5,028 nt of DNA, taken from an uncultured Collinsella sp. (lineage in GTDB: Bacteria; Actinomycetota; Coriobacteriia; Coriobacteriales; Coriobacteriaceae). The DNA lies in NCBI GenBank assembly GCA_902478865.1, contig CABSNA010000110.1, positions 1 through 5,028 on the forward strand, given 5' to 3'. Under the pieces are notes generated by a model. The model had not been told where the DNA came from and did no database searches. It was given only the letters and a program-made list of their open reading frames with translations. Shown one piece after another: positions 1-5,028 of the stretch. Each line of letters starts with the position of its first letter. The stretch's first letter is position 1. Position numbers and translations under genes: made by a program.

Positions 1-365
1 AAGACATCACCTGGCGCCACACGACCATCGAGGATGCCTGCGGGCAGACCATCATTGTGCCCAACTCCAACATCTCCAAGAACACGCTCGTGCATCTGAT
101 GCCCTTTGGGCGCGTGGCCGTGCCCGTTGCCGTAAAGGACACGTCTAAGTGGGCCTCGCTGGACGCGCTGGCAGATGAGCTTACCGACGCCACCAAGGCC
201 GCGGTGCTTCCCATCTCTGGCTTTGACAAGGAGCCGTACGTGCTCTTTAGCGAGATCGGCGACTTTGGCGTCAAGGGCAAAATCATCTTTATCGTCAGCG
301 ACGATAGCACCACCTTCACAGCAACCGACGCCTGCATTCGTGCCATCGCCCCCATCATCGCCTAA
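1..365 (+). CDS. MscS-family mechanosensitive ion channel, C-terminal part (5' end outside window)
   Basis: The frame is open from the left edge (first full codon at base 3) to TAA at 363-365, giving 120 residues. The visible start resembles the beta domain of small-conductance mechanosensitive channels: DITWRHTTIEDACGQTIIVPNS matches the family pattern of a T-T-I strand, a D/E-x-x-G turn and an (I/V)-(I/V)-P-N-S motif. About 90 residues of alternating hydrophobic strands follow, as expected for the cytoplasmic alpha/beta domain. The pore-lining membrane helices would lie upstream and are not in the window. Members of this family are inner-membrane channels that open under membrane tension and release solutes during hypo-osmotic shock. 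An internal GTG at 57 could be mistaken for a start, but the motif begins before it, so the gene is truncated by the window edge and does not start there. The stop codon is overlapped by a hairpin repeat. The family call is firm; the substrate or subtype is not determined. Confidence 0.82.
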   Translation, partial: DITWRHTTIEDACGQTIIVPNSNISKNTLVHLMPFGRVAVPVAVKDTSKWASLDALADELTDATKAAVLPISGFDKEPYVLFSEIGDFGVKGKIIFIVSDDSTTFTATDACIRAIAPIIA

Positions 366-402
366 ACTACCACAAAGGGGACAGGCACCTTTGTGGTAGT
401 TT
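364..402 (+). repeat. Hairpin repeat copy 1 (GGGGACAGGCACC core), possible terminator
   Basis: This is a perfect inverted repeat. Bases 364-378 pair with 388-402 over 15 bp around a 9-base loop, GGACAGGCA. The left arm begins with the last two bases of the TAA stop of the upstream channel gene. A nearly identical unit lies at 3081-3117 after another stop codon in the same orientation. The 3' side ends in only three T residues before CGCATCG, so it is a poor classical intrinsic terminator, though the stem is strong enough to stall polymerase or protect the 3' end of the mRNA. The conserved loop and repeated placement suggest a dispersed REP/MITE-like element; that class assignment is inference. 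Confidence 0.85.
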
Positions 403-443
403 CGCATCGTGGTACCATGGTTCATATCGTTGTTTAAACGACT

Positions 444-450
444 AAGGGAG
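444..450 (+). promoter_or_regulatory. Ribosome binding site for the ParB-like/BMP fusion gene
   Basis: AAGGGAG lies eight bases before the ATG at 459. It is the only good Shine-Dalgarno-like stretch in this gap and fixes the start. I see no convincing -35/-10 pair between the hairpin at 364-402 and this site, so the promoter is unresolved. Confidence 0.7.
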
Positions 451-458
451 TAGACACC

Positions 459-2375
459 ATGGAAGAGGCCTATCGTCAAGCACGCAAGCGCGGCGAACAG
501 GGGCGCCGTCGCGCCATCAGCCAAAGCGAGCACCCGTACCTTACGGACCTCGACAGCTTGGTTGCCCAGCTCCCCTTAGGTCAGCGAGAGAGCGTCGGCC
601 TGCGGGATATTCCGCTCGAAATGGTCGTCGGCACGGTTACCAAGGGCCGTCAGTCTGCCTTTTCGTGCAACTTTATGCCCCTGTTGCCATTTAGCACCGA
701 GTTCGCCCGCAAGTGGTCCAACCTCTACGACATCCAGGTGACCGAGGGCTATCGCGACCCCATCATCGTCACCGAGTTCATGCATCGGTTCTACGTCCAA
801 GAGGGCAACAAGCGCGTCAGCGTCCTCAAATTCCTGGACGCCCCGACGGTTTCGGCCAAGGTCACCCGCCTCTACCCCGGAAAATGGGATTCCGTCGAAA
901 GCCGCCTCTATGGCGAGTTCTGCGCGTTTTGGCGCGTCTGCCCCCTATACGAGATCGAGTTCTCGCGTGAGGGAAGCTACGAAACGCTCGCCAAGATGCT
1001 CGGTCAGAACCTTATCGAAAAATGGCCGCAGAAAAAGGTCGACTACCTGCGCCACACCTTCCTGCTGTTTAAGCGTGCCTACCTTCGCGCAGGCGGCGAT
1101 CACCTGGACATTACGACCGCCGACGCCATGCTCGTCTACCTCAACGTGTACAACCAGGACCGCCTGCTGGATACGCCGACGGATATCGTCGTAAACCGCC
1201 TGTGCAAGATCTGGCGCGAGCTGGTCATTGCCGGCAAAAGTGATGAGGAGAAGGTCGATCTTGTCGAGGCACCGAGTGTCGATGAGGAAGAGGCGCCCGC
1301 CAAGTCCACCTCCGGCGTGCTCAACTTCTTTATGGGCAAGACCGTCTACTCGGCGGCCAGCCCCCTGCGCATCGCCTTTATCCATGAGTTCCCCTGTGCG
1401 ACGTCGAGCTGGGACAGCCTGCACGACCAAGGGCGTCAGTATCTCGATGAGCATTTTGGCGGTATCGTGCGCACCGAGGCGTTCGAGGACTGTCACAATC
1501 CGGACGTGTTCTACGCCGCCGTGGAAACGGCTGTCAAACATGGAGCTAACGTCATCTTCTCGACCTCGCACCGCCTGATGGAATACGCGCTCAGAGCTGC
1601 CGTTGAGTATCCACAGGTGCGGTTCCTTAACTGCTCTATCGGCCTTCCCCACCAAAGCGTCCGTTCGTACTTTGGCAAGATGTACGAGGCCAAGTTCCTC
1701 CTGGGCGCCCTTGCCGCCAGTATGGCGGACAACCACCGTATCGGCTACCACGCGTCGGTCTTCGCCTCGGGCGCGCTTAGCGAGATCAACGCCTTTGCGA
1801 TTGGCGCCTCGCTGCTCGACCCCCGCGCGCAAATTATCCTGACCTGGGGCGATGTGCCCGCCGGAGGCCTTGCCGAGGCCATGTGCCGCGAAGGCGTGAG
1901 CGTCATGACCGGCGCTGACATGTCAAAGTCGCTCGTAGACCCTACGGCCTACGGACTCCACCGCCTGGTCGATGGCAAGGTCGTCGGCATCGCCATGCCG
2001 GTCTGGAACTGGGGCCGATACTACGAGCTTATCGTGCGAAGCCTGCTGCATGGCACCTGGGATGAGACCAGTGACGACAGCCAGGTTCGCGCCGTCAACT
2101 ACTGGTATGGCATGAGCTCAGGCGTCATCGACATTCGCTACGCTCCGGGCCTGCCCTATCAGACGCGCAAACTGGTGCAGCTGCTCCGCAATGGCATCGT
2201 CGAGGGCTCCATCAATCCATTTGGCGGCGAGCTTCATAGCCAAGACGGCGTGGTGCAGATCGAGGGCTTTCCCCCACTGCCGAGCGCGCAGATTGTCGAG
2301 ATGAATTGGCTGGCGGACAACGTGGTAGGCACCATTCCGCAGCTCGACGATGAGCCGGGAGTTACCGCCCTATGA
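459..2375 (+). CDS. ParB/Srx-like domain fused to a BMP (PnrA-like) ligand-binding domain, predicted cytosolic
   Basis: This is a 638-residue protein with two recognisable parts. Residues about 46-140 resemble a ParB/sulfiredoxin-like fold: an IPLEMVVGT strand, then RDPIIV (99-104), then FYVQEGNKRVSVLKF (111-125), where GNKR sits where ParB proteins carry their GERR/GHRR phosphate-binding box. Residues about 140-257 are mostly helical and unassigned. An acidic, low-complexity linker (about 261-285) follows. From about residue 302 (LRIAFIHE) the sequence follows the BMP/PnrA family, with YFGKMYEAKFLLGALAA (404-420), RIGYHASV (427-434) and INAFAIGA (443-450). In that family the domain is usually a membrane-anchored lipoprotein that binds nucleosides for an ABC importer. 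Here the N terminus is MEEAYRQARKRGEQGRRR, with no hydrophobic stretch and no lipobox, so a cytosolic location is inferred. Databases may label it a BMP transporter substrate-binding protein, which would be misleading. The stop overlaps the ATG of the downstream phosphoesterase. The BMP call is firm, the ParB-like call good, and the ligand and role are unknown. Confidence 0.85.
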   Translation: MEEAYRQARKRGEQGRRRAISQSEHPYLTDLDSLVAQLPLGQRESVGLRDIPLEMVVGTVTKGRQSAFSCNFMPLLPFSTEFARKWSNLYDIQVTEGYRDPIIVTEFMHRFYVQEGNKRVSVLKFLDAPTVSAKVTRLYPGKWDSVESRLYGEFCAFWRVCPLYEIEFSREGSYETLAKMLGQNLIEKWPQKKVDYLRHTFLLFKRAYLRAGGDHLDITTADAMLVYLNVYNQDRLLDTPTDIVVNRLCKIWRELVIAGKSDEEKVDLVEAPSVDEEEAPAKSTSGVLNFFMGKTVYSAASPLRIAFIHEFPCATSSWDSLHDQGRQYLDEHFGGIVRTEAFEDCHNPDVFYAAVETAVKHGANVIFSTSHRLMEYALRAAVEYPQVRFLNCSIGLPHQSVRSYFGKMYEAKFLLGALAASMADNHRIGYHASVFASGALSEINAFAIGASLLDPRAQIILTWGDVPAGGLAEAMCREGVSVMTGADMSKSLVDPTAYGLHRLVDGKVVGIAMPVWNWGRYYELIVRSLLHGTWDETSDDSQVRAVNYWYGMSSGVIDIRYAPGLPYQTRKLVQLLRNGIVEGSINPFGGELHSQDGVVQIEGFPPLPSAQIVEMNWLADNVVGTIPQLDDEPGVTAL

Positions 2376-3082
2376 AGATCCTTGCCATAGCAGATACCGA
2401 AGAACGATGCCTTTGGGAGTGCTTTCGCAAGGAGCGCTTTGAGGGTGTCGACCTGATTCTGTCTGCCGGCGATCTGGACCCGGACTATCTTGAGTTTTTG
2501 GTCACCGTCATCAACAAACCGCTCATCTACGTGCGCGGCAATCACGATGACCGCTACGCACGTCATGCACCGGGCGGATGTATCTGCGTGGAAGACAGCG
2601 TGTACACGTACCGAGGGATTCGCATTGCGGGCCTTGGCGGGTCCATGCGTTATCGCGACGGCGCCAACATGTACACCGAACGCGAGATGTCCAAGCGCAT
2701 GCGCAAGCTGTCGCGTAAGGTTAGGATGGTCGGCGGGTGCGACATTCTGCTTACCCATGCACCCGCCGCCGGTATGGGTGATCTGGACGATCTGCCGCAT
2801 CGAGGGTTTGAGTGCTTTAACACGGCGCTTGAGTCCTGGGGGGCCGACTACATGGTGCATGGGCATGTACATCGAAGCTACGGTAACGATTTTCAGCGCG
2901 AACGGCAGCATGTGTGTGGAACGACGATCATCAACGCCTGCGGCTATACGCAGTTTGAGCTCGACCAGACGCGCTACCCCATCCGTGGCTGGCAGGCAGC
3001 CTGGCTCAACTCGCAAACCATGCGCCGCGAGCTCAAACGCCACGAGGCCATCGAGTCCTCTACCGCCAGAACCCCCTGGTAA
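2372..3082 (+). CDS. Calcineurin-like metallophosphoesterase, translationally coupled to the BMP fusion
   Basis: The 236-residue product has the metal-binding motifs of the calcineurin-like phosphoesterase superfamily in the right order: D8-x-E10 near the N terminus, G33-D34, G57-N58-H59-D60, T128-H129, and H163-G-H165-V-H167. These ligands normally hold a two-metal centre that hydrolyses phosphomonoesters or phosphodiesters. The substrate cannot be told from sequence. Motif I usually reads D-x-H; here the histidine position is glutamate. I recall the same change in related phosphoesterases of Firmicutes, so it may be a subfamily trait and not damage. There is no signal peptide, so the enzyme is probably cytosolic. 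The ATG overlaps the TGA of the upstream gene (ATGA), with a possible weak RBS, GGGAG at 2357-2361, ten bases before it. This arrangement points to translational coupling and a shared role with the BMP fusion protein. The C-terminal 30 residues are basic and variable. A hairpin repeat overlaps the stop codon. Confidence 0.88.
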   Translation: MKILAIADTEERCLWECFRKERFEGVDLILSAGDLDPDYLEFLVTVINKPLIYVRGNHDDRYARHAPGGCICVEDSVYTYRGIRIAGLGGSMRYRDGANMYTEREMSKRMRKLSRKVRMVGGCDILLTHAPAAGMGDLDDLPHRGFECFNTALESWGADYMVHGHVHRSYGNDFQRERQHVCGTTIINACGYTQFELDQTRYPIRGWQAAWLNSQTMRRELKRHEAIESSTARTPW

Positions 3083-3117
3083 CCACCACAAAGGGGACAG
3101 GCACCTTTGTGGTGGTT
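3081..3117 (+). repeat. Hairpin repeat copy 2 (GGGGACAGGCACC core), possible terminator
   Basis: Bases 3081-3094 pair perfectly with 3104-3117 (14 bp) around the same 9-base loop as the copy at 364-402. The left arm starts with the final AA of the phosphoesterase TAA stop. Compared with copy 1, a T-A pair in the outer stem has become C-G (bases 3084 and 3114), so both sides changed together and pairing was kept. Four T residues follow, then GACGCG, giving a weak U-tract. It may end the two-gene transcript together with the stronger hairpin just downstream. Confidence 0.85.
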
Positions 3118-3130
3118 TTGACGCGATAGC

Positions 3131-3170
3131 AAGAAACCCGGTCCTGCGCAGGGCTGAACCGGGTTTCTTT
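3131..3170 (-). terminator. rplA: Bidirectional Rho-independent terminator between the convergent units
   Basis: AAGAAACCCGGT (3131-3142) pairs perfectly with ACCGGGTTTCTT (3158-3169), a 12 bp stem with a GC-rich inner half and an A/T-rich outer half. On the minus strand the 3' arm ends in GGGTTTCTT, and on the plus strand in GGGTTTCTTT, so it can work in both directions. The enclosed 15 bases contain a second perfect palindrome, CCTGCGCAGG (3143-3152), giving a branched or extended stem. It lies 36 bases beyond the rplA stop and after the plus-strand hairpin repeat, so it probably ends the minus-strand ribosomal-protein transcript and backs up termination of the plus-strand unit. Confidence 0.85.
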
Positions 3171-3205
3171 AGCAATGCTTGCTTTGCTCAGGCAGTAACT
3201 AAAAG

Positions 3206-3913
3206 TTACTCAGCCAGGAAGTCGCGCTGGACAGCGGGATCGACCTTGACGCCAGGGCCCATGGTGGAAGACACGGAGATGGACTTGACGTACTTGCCCT
3301 TAGCAGAAGAGGGCTTGACGCGCAGGATCTCGGTGTACAGGGCAGCGTAGTTCTCGACGAGCTGCTGCTCAGAGAAGGACTTCTTGCCCAGGGGCACGTG
3401 GCAGATGCCGTAACGGTCGGCGCGGTACTCAACGCGGCCAGCCTTGAGCTCGGAAACCATCTTGGCGACGTCCATGGTCACGGTGCCGAGCTTGGGGTTC
3501 GGCATGAGGCCACGGGGACCAAGGATCTTACCGATGCGGCCAACCTTGGCCATCATGTTCGGCGTAGCGATAGCGGCGTCGAAGTTGATCTCGCCCTTCT
3601 GGATCTGGGCGACGAGCTCGTCAGAACCGATGATGTCGGCGCCGGCGGCCTCGGCCTCGCGGGCCTTCTCGCCCTCGGCGAAGACGGCAACACGAACGGT
3701 CTTGCCGGTGCCGTGGGGCAGGGAGATGGAGCCACGGATGTTCTGGTCAGCCTTACGAGTATCGATGCCCAGACGGAAGTGGGCCTCGACGGTCTCGTCG
3801 AACTTGGCGGTGTCGAGCTCCTTGATGAGCTTGGCAGCCTGAAGGGGGGTGTAGAGCGTGGCGCGGTCGATCTTCTCGGCAGCGGCGTTATAGCTCTTAC
3901 CATGCTTAGCCAT
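3206..3913 (-). CDS. rplA: 50S ribosomal protein L1
   Basis: The 235-residue product has the usual length of bacterial L1. Clear family blocks are FDETVEAHFRLGID (38-51), the GTGKTVRVAVFA strand (68-79), the signature IGKILGPRGLMPNPKLGTV (127-145) and the C-terminal STMGPGVKVD (216-225), which forms part of the RNA-binding surface. L1 binds 23S rRNA at the mobile L1 stalk by the E site and helps release deacylated tRNA. In several bacteria it also represses its own operon by binding the mRNA. I chose the ATG at 3913 (MAKHGKSY) because AGGAGG lies eight bases before it. An in-frame ATG six bases further upstream (3919) is only two bases from that RBS. The gene follows rplK by 117 bases and is the last gene before the terminator at 3131-3170. 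No abnormality is visible. Confidence 0.97.
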   Translation of the reverse strand: MAKHGKSYNAAAEKIDRATLYTPLQAAKLIKELDTAKFDETVEAHFRLGIDTRKADQNIRGSISLPHGTGKTVRVAVFAEGEKAREAEAAGADIIGSDELVAQIQKGEINFDAAIATPNMMAKVGRIGKILGPRGLMPNPKLGTVTMDVAKMVSELKAGRVEYRADRYGICHVPLGKKSFSEQQLVENYAALYTEILRVKPSSAKGKYVKSISVSSTMGPGVKVDPAVQRDFLAE

Positions 3914-3921
3914 GTGCATTA

Positions 3922-3927
3922 CCTCCT
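3922..3927 (-). promoter_or_regulatory. rplA: Ribosome binding site of rplA (decides the start)
   Basis: On the minus strand AGGAGG is followed by TAATGCAC and then ATGGCT. The first ATG after it (3919) is too close at two bases; the second (3913) has an ideal eight-base spacing and gives the expected MAKHGK start of L1. Confidence 0.85.
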
Positions 3928-3935
3928 GTGGTTAA

Positions 3936-4013
3936 ACGGGCGTGAGCCCTCCCACATCGTATCGTGTGCCCTATTGCACACATTTAACGGGCGCCCCGGT
4001 CGGAGCACCCGTC
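3936..4013 (-). promoter_or_regulatory. Structured rplK-rplA intergenic leader, candidate regulatory RNA
   Basis: On the minus-strand transcript, bases 4012-4002 can pair with 3997-3987 (11 pairs including two G-U, loop GACC). A second hairpin of six pairs follows (3981-3976 with 3969-3964, loop AATAGG). A third, weaker one (GTGGG with CTCAC around AGGG, 3955-3942) lies just before the rplA RBS. The 5' arm ACGGGTG (4012-4006) can instead pair with a second CGCCCGT copy at 3942-3936, so two folds exclude each other. Neither hairpin has a T-run, so this is not an obvious terminator. A role in L1 feedback or in setting rplA translation is inference; I could not match a defined L1-binding motif. 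Confidence 0.4.
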
Positions 4014-4030
4014 GTTACCATAAGAAATCG

Positions 4031-4459
4031 CTACTCAGCGATGGTGACGCCCATGGAACGGGCGGTACCGGCGATGATCTTCTTGGCGGCGTCAATGTCG
4101 TTGGCATTGAGGTCCGGCATCTTGATCTCGGCGATCTTGGTGAGCTGCTCCTGGGAGAGCTGACCAACCTTGTCGGCCTGGGGCTTAGCGGAACCAGACT
4201 TAAGGTTAAGCTCCTTCTTGATGAGGTGAGCCGCCGGCGGGGTCTTGGTGATGAAGGAGAAGGACTTGTCCTCGTAGACAGAGATCTCAACGGGGATGAT
4301 GTCGCCCTTCTTGTCCTGCGTCTCGGCGTTAAAGGCCTGACAGAACTGCATGATGTTCACGCCAGCAGCGCCCAGGGCGGGGCCGACGGGAGGAGCGGGG
4401 TTAGCTGCACCAGCAGGAATCTGGAGCTTAATGACGTTGGCAACCTTCTTCTCAGCCAT
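4031..4459 (-). CDS. rplK: 50S ribosomal protein L11
   Basis: The 142-residue product has the same length as Escherichia coli L11 and aligns with it by eye along its length. The N-terminal domain carries KLQIPAGAANPAPPVGPALG (11-30) with the proline-rich loop that contacts thiostrepton and elongation factors, then GVNIMQFCQAFNAET (33-47). KTPPAAHLIKKEL (72-84) leads into the C-terminal RNA-binding domain, which ends in GTARSMGVTI (131-140). L11 binds the GTPase-associated region of 23S rRNA with the L10-L12 stalk and is required for RelA-type sensing of uncharged tRNA in bacteria that have it. The ATG at 4459 (MAEKK) is chosen because AAAGGA lies six bases before it; the in-frame ATG at 4465 directly abuts that RBS. 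The gene sits 120 bases after nusG and 117 before rplA, the conserved bacterial order. Confidence 0.97.
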   Translation of the reverse strand: MAEKKVANVIKLQIPAGAANPAPPVGPALGAAGVNIMQFCQAFNAETQDKKGDIIPVEISVYEDKSFSFITKTPPAAHLIKKELNLKSGSAKPQADKVGQLSQEQLTKIAEIKMPDLNANDIDAAKKIIAGTARSMGVTIAE

Positions 4460-4579
4460 GGTCATTCCTTTCGAATCACGAGTGTGAAGTACTTGCTATA
4501 TCGTAAGCACGCACGTGTTAGAAGCACTCCTGAGATGAGCAGTCACAGAAGAAGCACGCTCGCGCGAACGGACGAAAAC
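4460..4579 (-). other. nusG-rplK intergenic region with three AAGCAC repeats
   Basis: These 120 bases lie between the nusG stop and the rplK start. On the plus strand AAGCAC occurs at 4505-4510, 4522-4527 and 4552-4557, the last two within AGAAGCACKC (GTGCTT on the transcript). A palindrome, AAGTACTT, lies at 4487-4494. On the minus strand a weak TTCTAA...TATAGC pair with a 17-base gap could be a promoter, but the match to consensus is poor. No intrinsic terminator with a T-run separates nusG from rplK, so read-through is likely. Confidence 0.3.
4466..4471 (-). promoter_or_regulatory. rplK: Ribosome binding site of rplK (decides the start)
   Basis: On the minus strand AAAGGA is followed directly by ATGACC and then ATGGCT. 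An ATG with no spacer cannot use this site well, so the second ATG (4459), at a six-base spacing, is the likely start. It matches the usual MA(E/K)KK beginning of L11. Confidence 0.8.
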
Positions 4580-5028
4580 TTAAGCGATGACAGCGACCTG
4601 GTTAAAGTCGAGCTCGACCGGCGTCTCGCGGCCAAAGATCATCAGCGTGACCTTGAGCTTGCCAGCCTCGGTGTTAACCTCGGAGACCTTGCCATCAAAG
4701 TCGGTAAGCGGGCCATCGGTGACGCGGACGGACGTGCCGACCTGAATATCAACTGAGGTGCGCTTGGGCGAATCGCCCTTACCGGGACGACGAGTCATCT
4801 TGTTGTACTCGTCACGGGAAAGCGGAGCGGGCTTGCCGTTGCCGCCTAGGAAACCGGTGACGCCGGGCGTGTTGCGAACACACGTCCAAGCATCGTCATC
4901 CATCTCCATGCGGACCAGGACATAACCCGGGAAGATCTTGGAATCCTTGGTCTCGCGCTTGCCACCCTCTTTGATCTCGGTGACGCGCTCCATAGGAATC
5001 TCGATATCAAAGATACGGTCCTGCATGC
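4580..5028 (-). CDS. nusG: Transcription termination/antitermination factor NusG, C-terminal part (5' end outside window)
   Basis: The frame is open from the right edge to TAA at 4582-4580 and encodes at least 148 residues. The visible part begins inside the NGN domain, which binds the clamp of RNA polymerase. MQDRIFDIEIPMERVTEI matches the region of E. coli NusG after its first helix, and IFPGYVLVRMEMDDDAWTCVRNTPGVTGFLG (31-61 of the visible part) is the hallmark NGN core. The C-terminal KOW domain, VGTSVRVTDGPLTDFDGKVSEV followed by VTLMIFGRETPVELDFNQV, contacts Rho or ribosomal protein S10 (NusE). The Met at 5026 is internal: by comparison with the E. coli protein, roughly 35 or more N-terminal residues lie beyond the window. 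The gene is first in the visible nusG-rplK-rplA series, and its position supports co-transcription with the ribosomal protein genes. Confidence 0.97.
   Translation of the reverse strand, partial: MQDRIFDIEIPMERVTEIKEGGKRETKDSKIFPGYVLVRMEMDDDAWTCVRNTPGVTGFLGGNGKPAPLSRDEYNKMTRRPGKGDSPKRTSVDIQVGTSVRVTDGPLTDFDGKVSEVNTEAGKLKVTLMIFGRETPVELDFNQVAVIA

Noticed and set aside
57..365. A separate 102-residue gene starting at GTG 57
   Set aside because: The same frame is open to the left edge, and the MscS motif begins before position 57, so this is an internal codon of a truncated gene.
413..439. Palindromes ACCATGGT and GTTTAAAC upstream of the BMP fusion gene as an operator
   Set aside because: Both are only 8 bp, are not repeated and have no clear promoter beside them; chance is a sufficient explanation.
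945..1832. A 295-codon minus-strand frame inside the BMP fusion gene
   Set aside because: It lies entirely within a well-supported coding region and is typical of antisense frames in high-GC DNA; no family resemblance is visible.
2234..3175. A 313-codon minus-strand frame across the BMP-phosphoesterase junction
   Set aside because: It runs through the repeat hairpin and opposite two supported genes, and it has no recognisable motifs.
3194..3210. Small inverted repeat AGTAAC/GTTACT over the rplA stop codon as a terminator
   Set aside because: The stem is only 6 bp and AT-rich, with no T-run; the strong hairpin at 3131-3170 explains termination better.
3987..4012. Hairpin after rplK as an intrinsic terminator
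   Set aside because: The 11-pair stem is followed by TAAATG rather than a T-run, so it is more likely a leader structure or attenuating hairpin than a terminator.
3398..4756. A 452-codon open frame on the plus strand, antisense to rplA, rplK and nusG
   Set aside because: It lies opposite three certain genes, its translation is low-complexity (rich in L, G, D and V) as expected from the complement of GC-biased codons, and it has no recognisable domain. It is unusually long because the gaps also happen to be open.

Overview
The window looks like chromosomal DNA of a high-GC actinobacterium of the class Coriobacteriia, probably Collinsella or a close relative. The support is the GC-rich codon use, the nusG-rplK-rplA order, the sequence character of NusG, L11 and L1, and a hairpin repeat with a GGGGACAGGCACC core that I associate from memory with this group. 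The genus is an inference and was not tested by any search.

Layout. Positions 1-365 (+) hold the C-terminal end of an MscS-type mechanosensitive channel cut by the left edge. A 39-base hairpin repeat follows and overlaps its stop codon. Positions 459-3082 (+) hold a two-gene unit. The first gene is a 638-residue protein with an N-terminal ParB/sulfiredoxin-like region and a C-terminal BMP/PnrA-like (purine-nucleoside-binding type) ligand-binding domain, with no visible export signal. The second is a calcineurin-like metallophosphoesterase that starts inside the stop codon of the first (ATGA overlap). A second copy of the hairpin repeat overlaps the phosphoesterase stop codon, followed by a strong bidirectional terminator at 3131-3170. 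From there to the right edge everything is on the minus strand: rplA (L1), rplK (L11) and the 3' part of nusG, transcribed nusG -> rplK -> rplA towards the shared terminator.

The minus-strand genes are housekeeping: a transcription elongation factor and the two proteins that build the L11 and L1 stalks of the 50S subunit. The rplK-rplA gap can fold into several hairpins on the transcript, a plausible place for L1 feedback control, but this is unproven. The most interesting part is the ParB-like/BMP fusion with its coupled phosphoesterase. A ligand-binding fold normally found outside the membrane appears to be cytosolic here and is tied translationally to a hydrolase whose first metal motif reads D-x-E instead of D-x-H. 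No tRNA, rRNA, CRISPR array, transposase gene or phage gene is visible, and no gap between genes exceeds about 125 bases.
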